Below, in pieces: positions 1 to 7,506 of a stretch of DNA of 64,000 bases (its first letter is position 1; the number at the start of each line of letters is the position of its first letter). Source of the DNA: Corynebacterium lujinxingii (GTDB lineage: Bacteria > Actinomycetota > Actinomycetes > Mycobacteriales > Mycobacteriaceae). Position numbers and translations under genes: made by a program. The notes beneath the pieces were generated by a model, which had not been told where the DNA came from, ran no database searches, and saw nothing but the letters and a program-made list of their open reading frames with translations. Where the stretch lies: contig NZ_CP061032.1 in the NCBI RefSeq assembly GCF_014490555.1, forward strand, positions 1,178,001 through 1,242,000, read 5' to 3'.

Positions 1-54
1 CAGGTTATTGGTAATACGTTTGGGGTGACCTTCGACACACTGAATTACAACGAG

Positions 55-100
55 AAAATTCCCCGGTCAGACGCCTGGAGCACAGGTCTGGCCGGGGAAT
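55..100 (-). terminator. Rho-independent terminator after ndh
   Basis: Twelve-base arms at 61-72 and 86-97 pair with a single G:U wobble around a 13-nt loop. On the minus strand the stem is followed by AATTTTC. It lies 20 bases past the ndh stop. A/T bases flank both sides, so it could also serve a plus-strand gene left of the window. Nothing else is recognisable in bases 1-54. Confidence 0.75.
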
Positions 101-118
101 TTGCAGGGATATTTACGC

Positions 119-1459
119 CTACTTCTCACCGTCTTCCAGGTTGGCGGTGGGCAACTGGCCCTCGGTGACTGCCAAGTTGTGGCGGGCACGCGAGAACGCG
201 TTAATCGTCCATTCGTTGGCCGCCACCAGGCGGTTGCGGCTGCCGGTGAGGAAGGACAGGTGCACGCCGAGCCACATCAGCCAGCCGATAAAGCCGGTGA
301 TCTCGACCTTGCCCATCTTCACCACGGCATTGAAGCGGTTGATAATGGCCATGGAACCCTTGTCGAAGTACTCAAACGGTGCGCGGTCCTCCGGGGCGAT
401 ATCGTGCTCAATCTGATCCTTGATCGTTTTGCCCACGTAGGCACCGGACTGGATAGCCACCTGCGCAACACCCGGGAGACGGTCGCGGTTCATCATGTCG
501 CCAATGATGAAGACGTTCGGCTGATCGCCGACGGACAAGTCAGGGTTAACTTCGACCTTGCCGGCGCGATCGGCCTCGACACCGATCTGCTCCGCAACCT
601 GCTTACCCAGCGGGGAAGCGGCCACGCCCGCGGACCAGATCTTGGTCGGGGTCTTGATGGTGGACTCCTGCTCGGTCTTCATGTCCTTGTACGTCACAGA
701 GTCCGCATCGACGTTGGTCACCATCGCGTTGAGTACAACGGTCACACCAGCCTTCTCCAGCTCGCGCTGCGCCTTCTTACCCAAACGCTTGCCAAACGGC
801 GGCAACACCTGCGGAGCGCCGTCGAGGAGGTAGATCTTGGACTGCTCGGTGCTGAACGAGTAGCGGCCGGAGGTGAACGCGCGGTGCGCCATCTCAGCCA
901 CCTGGCCAGCGAGCTCCACGCCGGTCGGGCCGGCGCCCACGATGACGAAGGTCAGCGCCTCTTCCCGCTCTTCGGGAGTTTCGGCCAGCTCGGCGCGCTC
1001 GAACGCCGCGATGAGGCGGGCGCGGATCTCGTACGCGTGGTCAAGGGTCTTCAGACCTGGCGCGAATTCGGCGAAGTGGTCGTTGCCAAAGTAAGACTGG
1101 CCGGCACCTGCGGCGACGATGAGGGAGTCGTAGGCGAAGGTCGACTCCTTTCCGCTTTCCACGGAGGTGACGGTCTTGCCCTCGATGTCGATTGTCTCGA
1201 CCGTGCCGCGTACAACGCGGATGTTTTGCTGCTTGGCGAACATCTGGCGGATGTCGCCGGTGACCTCGCCGGCAGACATCAAGCCGGTTGCCACCTGGTA
1301 GAGCAGGGGCGGGAAGAGGTGGTGGTTAGTGCTGTTAATCAGGGTGATGTCGACGTCTGCGTCGGCAAGCTCCTGGGCAGCGTTCACGCCGCCGAAACCA
1401 GCGCCGATAATTACGACGTGGTGTCGGTTTCCATCCGGGCGAAGGGCTGAAGAGGCCAT
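119..1459 (-). CDS. ndh: Type-II NADH dehydrogenase (NDH-2)
   Basis: 446-aa flavoprotein that oxidises NADH and reduces menaquinone at the inner face of the membrane without pumping protons; it is the main NADH entry to the corynebacterial respiratory chain. Two dinucleotide-binding folds are visible: VVIIGAGFGG about 15 residues from the start (FAD) and FVIVGAGPTGVELAG near residue 165 (NADH), followed by a conserved FVIGD stretch near residue 305 that contacts FAD. The start at ATG 1459 is chosen because GAGGAG lies 7 bases upstream and the FAD motif follows at once; the frame stays open to 1600 but that part has no homology features. It is divergent from the CFA-synthase-like gene and has its own terminator. 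Confidence 0.95.
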   Translation of the reverse strand: MASSALRPDGNRHHVVIIGAGFGGVNAAQELADADVDITLINSTNHHLFPPLLYQVATGLMSAGEVTGDIRQMFAKQQNIRVVRGTVETIDIEGKTVTSVESGKESTFAYDSLIVAAGAGQSYFGNDHFAEFAPGLKTLDHAYEIRARLIAAFERAELAETPEEREEALTFVIVGAGPTGVELAGQVAEMAHRAFTSGRYSFSTEQSKIYLLDGAPQVLPPFGKRLGKKAQRELEKAGVTVVLNAMVTNVDADSVTYKDMKTEQESTIKTPTKIWSAGVAASPLGKQVAEQIGVEADRAGKVEVNPDLSVGDQPNVFIIGDMMNRDRLPGVAQVAIQSGAYVGKTIKDQIEHDIAPEDRAPFEYFDKGSMAIINRFNAVVKMGKVEITGFIGWLMWLGVHLSFLTGSRNRLVAANEWTINAFSRARHNLAVTEGQLPTANLEDGEK

Positions 1460-1502
1460 CAGTATCTCTCCTCGGTGTAATTTTCGTAAGTGGAACGGCT
1501 TA

Positions 1503-1544
1503 CATACTACGCGGTACGTGTGAGCTAAGCCGTGGCGTACCGCG
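1503..1544. promoter_or_regulatory. ndh promoter region with inverted repeat
   Basis: The 117-bp gap between divergent genes contains an 8-bp inverted repeat, CGCGGTAC at 1510-1517 and GTACCGCG at 1537-1544. A minus-strand TAGTAT at 1503-1508 is a plausible -10 for ndh. The repeat overlaps the expected -35 area, so it may be an operator; no regulator is identified. Confidence 0.4.
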
Positions 1545-1563
1545 GAAGTGGTGGCTGGGCCAC

Positions 1564-1569
1564 TAGCAT
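1564..1569 (+). promoter_or_regulatory. -10 box, leaderless promoter of CFA-like gene
   Basis: TAGCAT ends exactly 7 bases before the ATG at 1577 and no Shine-Dalgarno sequence is present, the geometry of a leaderless transcript. Confidence 0.5.
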
Positions 1570-1576
1570 CCGTTAA

Positions 1577-2911
1577 ATGGCCGATTTCACGCGCACGCAA
1601 AAGAGCTCCATCGATGCTGCGGCGTGGCCCGCGGTGGCGGCGGTGCCGATGCCTCGCGGGGGCAGTGTCCGCACGAAACTTGCTGAGGCGGCGTTTGCCC
1701 GTGCGTGCGCCAAGGCGGGGCTTGCGCTCGAAGGGGAGAGCCCCGATCTCACCGTGGAGCGCGCGGAAGTGTTTCAGCGCGTCGCTGCTCGCGGTTGGAC
1801 TGGCCTTGCGGAAGGCTATATGGCGGGAGAGTGGTCGACGACCTCGTCGCAGGTGCTTGTCGACGACCTCGTCGCGCTCGTCGGTGCGGGCTACCGGCCC
1901 GTGTCACCGCGTCCGTCTGCGGTTCCTGGCGGGCGCAGACCTGTGGGGGCGGCAGGAGAGCTCCCCCCGGATCTCACACAACATTTCGCCGGCAGTGTCG
2001 CGTCCCACGCCCAGGGGCACTTTGGCACAGGCGTGCCGACGACCGAACGCACCCGGGTGAAGTCCCACACGCCCGGGGCGGGCCGCGGCAATGAGCCGAG
2101 CCACCACTTCATGGACGTCACCGACATCGGGGCGCCGCTTGATGCGCACCGGGACGATCTGACGGATGCGCAGCTGCGCAGTGTTGCCATGCTGCTAGAG
2201 GCAGCGTCTACCAATGCGGGGACGCACTTGCTTGAGATGCCGTGCAGCGGCGGCGCAGTGGTGACACAGGCGGTGGCGAAGCGAATCACGGTAGACACAG
2301 TCTCGTTCGACGAGCGCATCGCACGCGGGGTGGAAGAGCAGCTCATCATGGCCGGGGCCGAGGGCTCGGCGCGTGTCGATCTGTTGTCTTCGACCGCGGA
2401 GATCCCCGAGCTCGCGCACCAGCGTCGTGGGGTGTACGACGCCGTGGTGAGCATGAATGCTTTTGAGGCGCTGCCGGCTGCTGAGCAAACCGCATACCTG
2501 CAGGCTGCCGAAGAGATGCTTGCCCCCGGCGGCAGGGTGGCGGTGCAGACCATCGTCCGAACCGGGGCGTTCTCGCGTGCGGCTGGCGCGGCGCTGACTT
2601 CGTTGCGTCCTTACTCGTGGCCGCGGCTGAACGTGGTCACGGTAGACGACATTGACAGGCTCGTCGATAAGCACACGGGCCTGCGGGTGACGGCGGTGAC
2701 CACCGCGCCTGAACACCTCGCGGCGTCGCTGAAACTGCAGCGCATGACGTTTGACGCGCATTTGCGCGACGCTGCCGCTGACGGATACGACGTTGTGTTC
2801 CGCCGTATGTGGACGTGGCAGTTCGCCCTGCGCGAGGCGCTCGCACGGCTGGGCATGCTCGACCTCGCGCAGGTGACGATGGTGCAGCGGCACCGCCGGG
2901 GTCGTCGTTAA
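1577..2911 (+). CDS. Divergent CFA-synthase-family methyltransferase
   Basis: 444-aa protein with the overall plan of cyclopropane-fatty-acyl-phospholipid synthase/UfaA proteins: an N-terminal region with EGYMAGEWST near residue 80 (family: EAYMDGxW) and a C-terminal class-I methyltransferase fold. The position next to ndh suggests orthology to the corynebacterial ufaA-like gene. Several hallmarks are altered. The SAM loop reads LLEMPCSGGA (near residue 218) instead of the usual VLDxGCGWGG, the YDLSNxFY substrate motif before it is not recognisable, and the catalytic-site EHVG is FEALP. It may therefore have lost methyl transfer or changed substrate. The stop TAA overlaps the stop of the convergent dehydrogenase gene (TTAA at 2908-2911). 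Confidence 0.7.
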   Translation: MADFTRTQKSSIDAAAWPAVAAVPMPRGGSVRTKLAEAAFARACAKAGLALEGESPDLTVERAEVFQRVAARGWTGLAEGYMAGEWSTTSSQVLVDDLVALVGAGYRPVSPRPSAVPGGRRPVGAAGELPPDLTQHFAGSVASHAQGHFGTGVPTTERTRVKSHTPGAGRGNEPSHHFMDVTDIGAPLDAHRDDLTDAQLRSVAMLLEAASTNAGTHLLEMPCSGGAVVTQAVAKRITVDTVSFDERIARGVEEQLIMAGAEGSARVDLLSSTAEIPELAHQRRGVYDAVVSMNAFEALPAAEQTAYLQAAEEMLAPGGRVAVQTIVRTGAFSRAAGAALTSLRPYSWPRLNVVTVDDIDRLVDKHTGLRVTAVTTAPEHLAASLKLQRMTFDAHLRDAAADGYDVVFRRMWTWQFALREALARLGMLDLAQVTMVQRHRRGRR

Positions 2912-5829
2912 GCGAGCGTGACCTCGGGGCGCGACGCGCGCTCCACGAGCACCGCGATGGACTCAAACGGCTTGTCCGCGACCATCTGCAGGCCCATCTC
3001 GCAGGTGCGGTTCGCGGACACGAAGTGGGCGTAGTTGCCCTTGTCCAGGCCGGCGCGCTCCTCGCGAGTGGCCGATTCCACCAACTCAGGGTGGAGCATG
3101 ACGCGGTCGCCGGCGGTACCGCAGCAGGCGGCGCCTTCCGGGACCTCGGCGTCGCCGCAGGCCTCGGCCACGCGGATGAGCGCGTCGGTGGTTCCCAGGT
3201 GCTCGCCCGAGCACGGCGGGTGGACGGCAATACGCCCCTGGTCAGCGGTGATGGGGAGGTGCTCCATGACTTCTTCGTCGAGCCACTGCACGACGTCGAG
3301 CACGCGCATGGCGTTGAAGCGTTCGAGATCATCCCCGGTGAGGATCTCCGGCATGGCGTCGACGACGGTGTGGGTGCACGACGCGGCGTCGATGATCACT
3401 GGCAGATCGCCGTGGTTCGACCATTCCCACATCCGCTCGAGTAGGTCGAGGGCCTTCTCGCGGTAGGCGTCGGTGAATCCCTTCGAGGAAAACGGCATGC
3501 CACAGCACGCGCCGTCGACATTCTTCGGGATCCAAACTGGCGCACCGCTGCGGCGGCCCAACTCCACAACAGCGTGCGGCACATCGATCGCACCCGCGCC
3601 GCCAGCCGGCTGGCCAAAGATGCGGTTCACACAGGCAGGGAAGTAAGCGGCGGCAGCGCCAGCGCGCGAAGTTTCCGGCAACTCAGCGGCCTTGTGCGGC
3701 ATCGGCCCAGGCACCGACGGCAGACGCTCCGAGGAAATGAGGGCGCGGCCCACCTTGGTCACCGCGTTGGCCAGCTGCGGGCCGAGCACGTTCACGCCGG
3801 AGACTGCGGTGCGGCCGAGCGCTTCCACAGCCCCATAGTTTTTCGCGATGGACTGGGCCACCCGCTGCTCCGCCGGTGTTGCCTGGGCAGAGCGCAACTG
3901 CTTCATTACCTTGCCGGTGTCGATGCCAACAGGGCAGGGGATAGAGCAGGTGCCGTCGGCGGCGCACATGTCGATTGCGTCGTACTGGTACTGCTCACGC
4001 AGCTCGTTGAGGACCTTAGAGCCCTCCGGCTGGCGCGCCATCTCACGGCGTAGCACGATGCGCTGGCGCGGGGTGACAGTCACGTGGCGCGACGGGCAGA
4101 TCGGCTCGCAGAAGCCGCACTCGACGCAATTGTTGATCTCGTGCTCGACCTTGGGGAACGACTTGAACCGCTTGAGGTGGATGTCGTCGTCACGCGTGAG
4201 CTTCACACCGGGAGCCAGGATGCCCTGCGGGTCGAGCATGTCCTTGACCTCCCAGAACAGGTTCCAAATGTCGTCACCCCATTCACGACGCACGAACGGC
4301 GCCATATTCACACCGGTGCCGTGCTCGGCTTTCATGGAGCCGTCGTACTGGTCCACGACAAGCTCGGTTAACTCCTCCAAAAACTGCGAATAGCGTTCGA
4401 GCTCCTCAGGTTTGGAGAAATCCGGGGTGAGGAAGAAGTGCAGATTGCCGTACGGGGCGTGCCCCATGACGGACTCCGGGTAGCCGAACTTGTGCAGCAG
4501 CTTCATCAGGTCCGCCGCTCCTTCGCCAACCTGCGCGGGCGGGAAGCAGACGTCTTCGGTGATCAGCGTCGAGCCTTGTGGGCGGTTCTCGCCGATCAAA
4601 CCGAACAGGCCGTTGCGCAGCTGCCACATGCCGTTTTGCAGCTTGGGGTCGGATTCGAACTTGAGCGGGGAGAGCAACTCGGCGCCGTCGAGCACGTCTT
4701 CGGCGGCCTTGATCGCTTCCGTGAGTTCCTCGTCGGTGGTGCCGCCGACTTCGAGCAGCAGGGCAGCGGTCGCCTGGTCGATATCGGCCCACTCGGGCGG
4801 TGCGGCGTCGAACTGGCCAACCGAGCCACGCATGACATCGGAGACGAGGAGCTCGCAGGCCTCGGCGCCGGCGTCGACAAGCTTGGCGACGTAGTTCGCC
4901 GCGTCGTTGATGTCGGGCAAGACCACCCAGGTCACAGCCTTTTTCTTGGGCAGTTCGATGGTGCGCATCTCAACTTCGGTAAACACGCCCAAGATGCCTT
5001 CGGAGCCGACGAGCAGGCGCATGAGGATGCGTACCGGCTCGTCCTCGTCCAAAAACGCGTCAATGCGCAGGCCGTTGGTGTTGCGGATGGAAAACTTCGT
5101 GCGCAAACGATCCACCGTTGCGTCGTCGCTACGCAGTCGATCGCGGAATTCAGAGAGTTGTTTGTGCAGTTCAGGGCACTGTTTCCGGAACGCCTCGTCG
5201 CCTTTTCGCGTATCGACGATCTCACCCGAGGTCAGCACGAACACCGCCTCGTCGATGGTGTGGAAGGAATCGCGCTCGATCTTGCAGCGCATTCCGCCGG
5301 CGTTATCCGCCACCACCCCGCCCACGCACGCGGATGCGGTGGAACCTGGGTCCGGGCCGAGCATGAAGCCGTGGCGGCGCAGCACCGCCTGTGCGTCGCC
5401 GAGAATGACGCCGGGCAGCGAGCGCAGCCGTTTGCCGCCGTCGAGCACCTCCATACCGGTGAAATGCGTCTTCACGTCGACGAGGATGTCGTTAGTCATG
5501 GCCTGGCCGTTCAGCGAGGTGCCCGCGGCGCGGAACGTCAACGTGTGGCCGGTGTCGCGCGCAAAACGCATTAATGCGGAGAGGTCGTGGGCGTTGCGGG
5601 GCTGCACGACAACCGACGGGATGTCGCGGTACGGCGAGGCGTCGGAGGCGAAGCGTACGAGATCGGACACGCGCGACTGGACATTGTCCTTGCCGACGAT
5701 CGCGGCGAGCTTGTCGACGAGCGCCGCGTCCGTGCCGCCGGCGAAGCGCGCAGCGACAGCATCGGGCGAAGAGTCGTCGTAAACCGGTTTGGGGATCCGT
5801 TGAGGATTGGGTGAGAGGAGTCGAGACAT
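2908..5829 (-). CDS. FAD/4Fe-4S D-2-hydroxyacid dehydrogenase
   Basis: 973-aa fusion resembling Dld-II/YdiJ-type D-lactate or D-2-hydroxyglutarate dehydrogenases. Order: FAD_binding_4 domain with PRNAHDLSALMRFAR (about 78-92) and GSTASACVGGVVADNAGG (about 160); FAD-oxidase C-terminal domain (to about 540); two 4Fe-4S clusters in CVECGFCEPICPS and CAADGTCSIPCPVG (about 565-650); then two CCG domains with CCGMPFSS and CCGTAGDR. Electrons probably pass from substrate through FAD and Fe-S centres to quinone. The exact substrate cannot be told from sequence; D-lactate or D-2-hydroxyglutarate are most likely. The ATG at 5829 lies 6 bases after a TAGTCT -10 box. Confidence 0.85.
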   Translation of the reverse strand: MSRLLSPNPQRIPKPVYDDSSPDAVAARFAGGTDAALVDKLAAIVGKDNVQSRVSDLVRFASDASPYRDIPSVVVQPRNAHDLSALMRFARDTGHTLTFRAAGTSLNGQAMTNDILVDVKTHFTGMEVLDGGKRLRSLPGVILGDAQAVLRRHGFMLGPDPGSTASACVGGVVADNAGGMRCKIERDSFHTIDEAVFVLTSGEIVDTRKGDEAFRKQCPELHKQLSEFRDRLRSDDATVDRLRTKFSIRNTNGLRIDAFLDEDEPVRILMRLLVGSEGILGVFTEVEMRTIELPKKKAVTWVVLPDINDAANYVAKLVDAGAEACELLVSDVMRGSVGQFDAAPPEWADIDQATAALLLEVGGTTDEELTEAIKAAEDVLDGAELLSPLKFESDPKLQNGMWQLRNGLFGLIGENRPQGSTLITEDVCFPPAQVGEGAADLMKLLHKFGYPESVMGHAPYGNLHFFLTPDFSKPEELERYSQFLEELTELVVDQYDGSMKAEHGTGVNMAPFVRREWGDDIWNLFWEVKDMLDPQGILAPGVKLTRDDDIHLKRFKSFPKVEHEINNCVECGFCEPICPSRHVTVTPRQRIVLRREMARQPEGSKVLNELREQYQYDAIDMCAADGTCSIPCPVGIDTGKVMKQLRSAQATPAEQRVAQSIAKNYGAVEALGRTAVSGVNVLGPQLANAVTKVGRALISSERLPSVPGPMPHKAAELPETSRAGAAAAYFPACVNRIFGQPAGGAGAIDVPHAVVELGRRSGAPVWIPKNVDGACCGMPFSSKGFTDAYREKALDLLERMWEWSNHGDLPVIIDAASCTHTVVDAMPEILTGDDLERFNAMRVLDVVQWLDEEVMEHLPITADQGRIAVHPPCSGEHLGTTDALIRVAEACGDAEVPEGAACCGTAGDRVMLHPELVESATREERAGLDKGNYAHFVSANRTCEMGLQMVADKPFESIAVLVERASRPEVTLA

Positions 5830-5835
5830 GGATTT

Positions 5836-5841
5836 AGACTA
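5836..5841 (-). promoter_or_regulatory. -10 box, leaderless promoter of FAD/Fe-S dehydrogenase
   Basis: Minus-strand TAGTCT ends 6 bases before the ATG at 5829, with no ribosome-binding site between them. Confidence 0.5.
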
Positions 5842-5870
5842 CGCGCCTGAGCCCCTCAGCATTACTTGAC

Positions 5871-5884
5871 ATAATGTACATTAT
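5871..5884. promoter_or_regulatory. 14-bp perfect palindrome (operator candidate)
   Basis: ATAATGTACATTAT is a perfect palindrome about 30 bases upstream of the proposed -10 box of the FAD/Fe-S dehydrogenase. The GTAC core with AT-rich arms would suit a dimeric regulator of the GntR or TetR type. No regulator gene is adjacent. Confidence 0.5.
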
Positions 5885-5899
5885 CGGACAAATACCCGT

Positions 5900-5926
5900 T
5901 ATATAACGTCAAGGTGACGTTATATA
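5900..5926. promoter_or_regulatory. 12-bp perfect inverted repeat between yceI and dehydrogenase
   Basis: Arms TATATAACGTCA (5900-5911) and TGACGTTATATA (5915-5926) flank AGG. It starts 4 bases past the yceI stop, so it may be a second operator for the dehydrogenase gene or an AT-rich transcription stop for yceI. There is no T-run, which favours an operator. Confidence 0.5.
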
Positions 5927-5929
5927 GGG

Positions 5930-6637
5930 CTACTTCCGCATGTCCAGGCGCACGTTGATTTCGCCGTCCTCGGAGATCTTCGCGGCAACCAACTCCGGAG
6001 TCTCCACGCCGTAGTCCTCACGGTGGATCGGAATGTCTGCGGCGACGAGCAGCTGCTCGCCCGAGCGCGCCACATTGAAGGTCTGCGTGACTGGCTGCGT
6101 TGTGCCGTGGATCGTCATCTCGCCGGTCAGTTCCACCGAGCCCATACTTCCGTCGTCCGGGACCGTGCTAAGGTCCACCGGCTCTGTCACAGTAAAGGTG
6201 GATTCCGGATACTCGTCGGTGTGGAAAATTTTCCGGCGCACGCTCTCGTCGCGCACGTCCGCGTCGGATTTCAGGTTCGTCATGTCGACGGTAATTTCAC
6301 CCGACGTCAGCGTGCCAGCTTCGATTGTGACGCTGCCATGTACGCCCTGCGTCGACCCGGATGTCGTGCGACGCTCGCCAGGCAGCACCTCGTCGAAGGT
6401 GTAGCCTGCGGACGTCTGGTTCGGCCCCGGCCGGTTGGTGACCGTCCAGGTGCCGTCGAGATCAGTCGACGCCTCTGCTAGCGCCGACTCGTCGATCCCC
6501 TCAGTTTTGACACCGTGACTAAAAAACAGCGTCCTCGCCAACGGGATGAATGCGACGAGTACCGCCAATATGGCGAAGGCGGAAACCGCTACAATGAGCA
6601 GTTTCCTGTTTCGGGAGTTGGACTCCAAGTAGCTCAC
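5930..6637 (-). CDS. YceI-family protein, membrane-anchored
   Basis: 235-aa protein with a basic N-terminus and one hydrophobic segment (about residues 13-35) acting as signal or anchor, followed by a YceI beta-barrel domain (about 60-235; DLDGTWTV, YTFDEVL, TGEMTIHG). YceI lipocalin-like barrels bind long polyprenyl chains such as isoprenoid quinones; the physiological role is unknown. The GTG start at 6637 overlaps the TGA stop of the zinc-ribbon gene by GTGA, so the two are probably translationally coupled. Confidence 0.85.
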   Translation of the reverse strand: MSYLESNSRNRKLLIVAVSAFAILAVLVAFIPLARTLFFSHGVKTEGIDESALAEASTDLDGTWTVTNRPGPNQTSAGYTFDEVLPGERRTTSGSTQGVHGSVTIEAGTLTSGEITVDMTNLKSDADVRDESVRRKIFHTDEYPESTFTVTEPVDLSTVPDDGSMGSVELTGEMTIHGTTQPVTQTFNVARSGEQLLVAADIPIHREDYGVETPELVAAKISEDGEINVRLDMRK

Positions 6638-6981
6638 CTCAGCTTTTCAAGTTTCTGCGCTAAGCCTACTAATTCGTCACACAGCGCCCCTAATTCGCTC
6701 GCCGGTGCGCCTTCGGTGGCGGCCGTCTGGATGTCTTCCGCCGCACAGCGCAGTTCAAACAGCCGGTCGCGAATTTCGTCGACCTTCTGCTGGCTCAAGA
6801 TCACCGCATCTGGGTCCACGGATGTTCCTGCCAGCAACGTCCGTTGCTCGTACGCGCGTTGCTTGCACGACGGACCGCAGTACTTGCGCTTCCTGCCGCG
6901 GCCTTGATTGAGCTCGATTTCCTTGCCACACCAGGCGCAGACTGCCGTTTTCTGGCCTGTTCTCCGCTGTCTGATAGTCAC
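6634..6981 (-). CDS. Small zinc-ribbon protein
   Basis: 115-aa protein of unknown function. The N-terminal third has CAWCGKEIEL then CGPSCKQRAYEQR, i.e. CxxC plus CxxxC after a basic linker, a treble-clef or zinc-ribbon arrangement. The remainder is a predicted helical, acidic region (KVDEIRDRLFELR, ending in LVGLAQKLEKLR) that could form a coiled coil. The frame is open to 7104, but GTG 6981 is chosen because TAGACT lies exactly 7 bases upstream (leaderless). It is divergent from rbpA, so the two genes share a control region. Confidence 0.7.
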   Translation of the reverse strand: MTIRQRRTGQKTAVCAWCGKEIELNQGRGRKRKYCGPSCKQRAYEQRTLLAGTSVDPDAVILSQQKVDEIRDRLFELRCAAEDIQTAATEGAPASELGALCDELVGLAQKLEKLR

Positions 6982-6988
6982 GTTACAT

Positions 6989-6994
6989 AGTCTA
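6989..6994 (-). promoter_or_regulatory. -10 box, leaderless promoter of zinc-ribbon gene
   Basis: Minus-strand TAGACT with a 7-base gap to the GTG at 6981. Confidence 0.5.
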
Positions 6995-7008
6995 TTACAG
7001 CTGTCACA

Positions 7009-7022
7009 CGGTGTAGACACCG
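7009..7022. promoter_or_regulatory. Inverted repeat between zinc-ribbon gene and rbpA
   Basis: CGGTGT and ACACCG arms separated by AG lie between the two divergent promoters, two bases before the GGAA element of the rbpA promoter. It could be an operator for one or both genes. Confidence 0.4.
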
Positions 7023-7024
7023 GG

Positions 7025-7050
7025 GGAACAAACTCGGCATGTCGATCGTT
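7025..7050 (+). promoter_or_regulatory. Probable SigH/SigR-type promoter of rbpA
   Basis: GGAA at 7025-7028 and GTT at 7048-7050 are 19 bases apart, matching the GGAA-N18/19-GTT consensus of actinobacterial thiol-stress ECF sigma factors. rbpA is a SigR target in Streptomyces. A housekeeping-like TATACT (7050-7055) overlaps it but has no good -35. Confidence 0.6.
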
Positions 7051-7125
7051 ATACTTGAGCGATTGCTGCACACCCCCGGGTGGATCGGGTAACCGGGACA
7101 CCACGAGTTAAAGGATGGAGACGAC

Positions 7126-7503
7126 ATGGCTGATCGAGTGCTACGCGGTAGCCGTATGGGCGCCGTGAGCTACGAAACGGACCGCGACCACGATCTCGCG
7201 CCGCGCCGCATGGCGAAATACCAGACCCCCAACGGTGAAGTCTACGAGGTCCCGTTCGCTGACGAAGCCGAGATCCCCGAAGAGTGGATGTGCAAAAACG
7301 GCCAGGTGGGCACCCTTATGGAGGGCGAAGGCGTGGAGTCGAAGCCGGCGAAGCCGCCGCGCACCCACTGGGACATGCTGCTCGAGCGCCGATCCATTGA
7401 AGAGCTCGACGTGCTCCTCGAGGAGCGTTTGGAGCAACTGCGCAAGCGTCGCCGTGCAGCGGCCCGCCTGGCTAAGGAGCAGGCCGCGCAGAACGAAAAG
7501 TAA
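7126..7503 (+). CDS. rbpA: RNA polymerase-binding protein RbpA
   Basis: 125-aa actinobacterial transcription factor that binds the sigma-2 region of the housekeeping sigma factor and stabilises open complexes. The family start MADRVLRGSRMG, the core domain (YQTPNGEVYEVPFADEAEIP) and the C-terminal sigma-interaction helix (DMLLERRSIEELDVLLEE) are all present at normal length. The ATG is preceded by AAAGGA. It is convergent with ppm1, three bases apart, and its terminator lies inside ppm1. Confidence 0.97.
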   Translation: MADRVLRGSRMGAVSYETDRDHDLAPRRMAKYQTPNGEVYEVPFADEAEIPEEWMCKNGQVGTLMEGEGVESKPAKPPRTHWDMLLERRSIEELDVLLEERLEQLRKRRRAAARLAKEQAAQNEK

Positions 7504-7506
7504 GTG

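Noticed and set aside
41..54. 14-base identity (TGAATTACAACGAG) with the acn upstream region at 51047-51060
   Set aside because: About fifteen such 14-mer pairs are expected by chance in 64 kb on both strands; no shared context.
101..1450. Long plus-strand frame of 449 codons opposite ndh
   Set aside because: Antisense shadow of ndh in a GC-rich gene; no ribosome-binding site or family motif.
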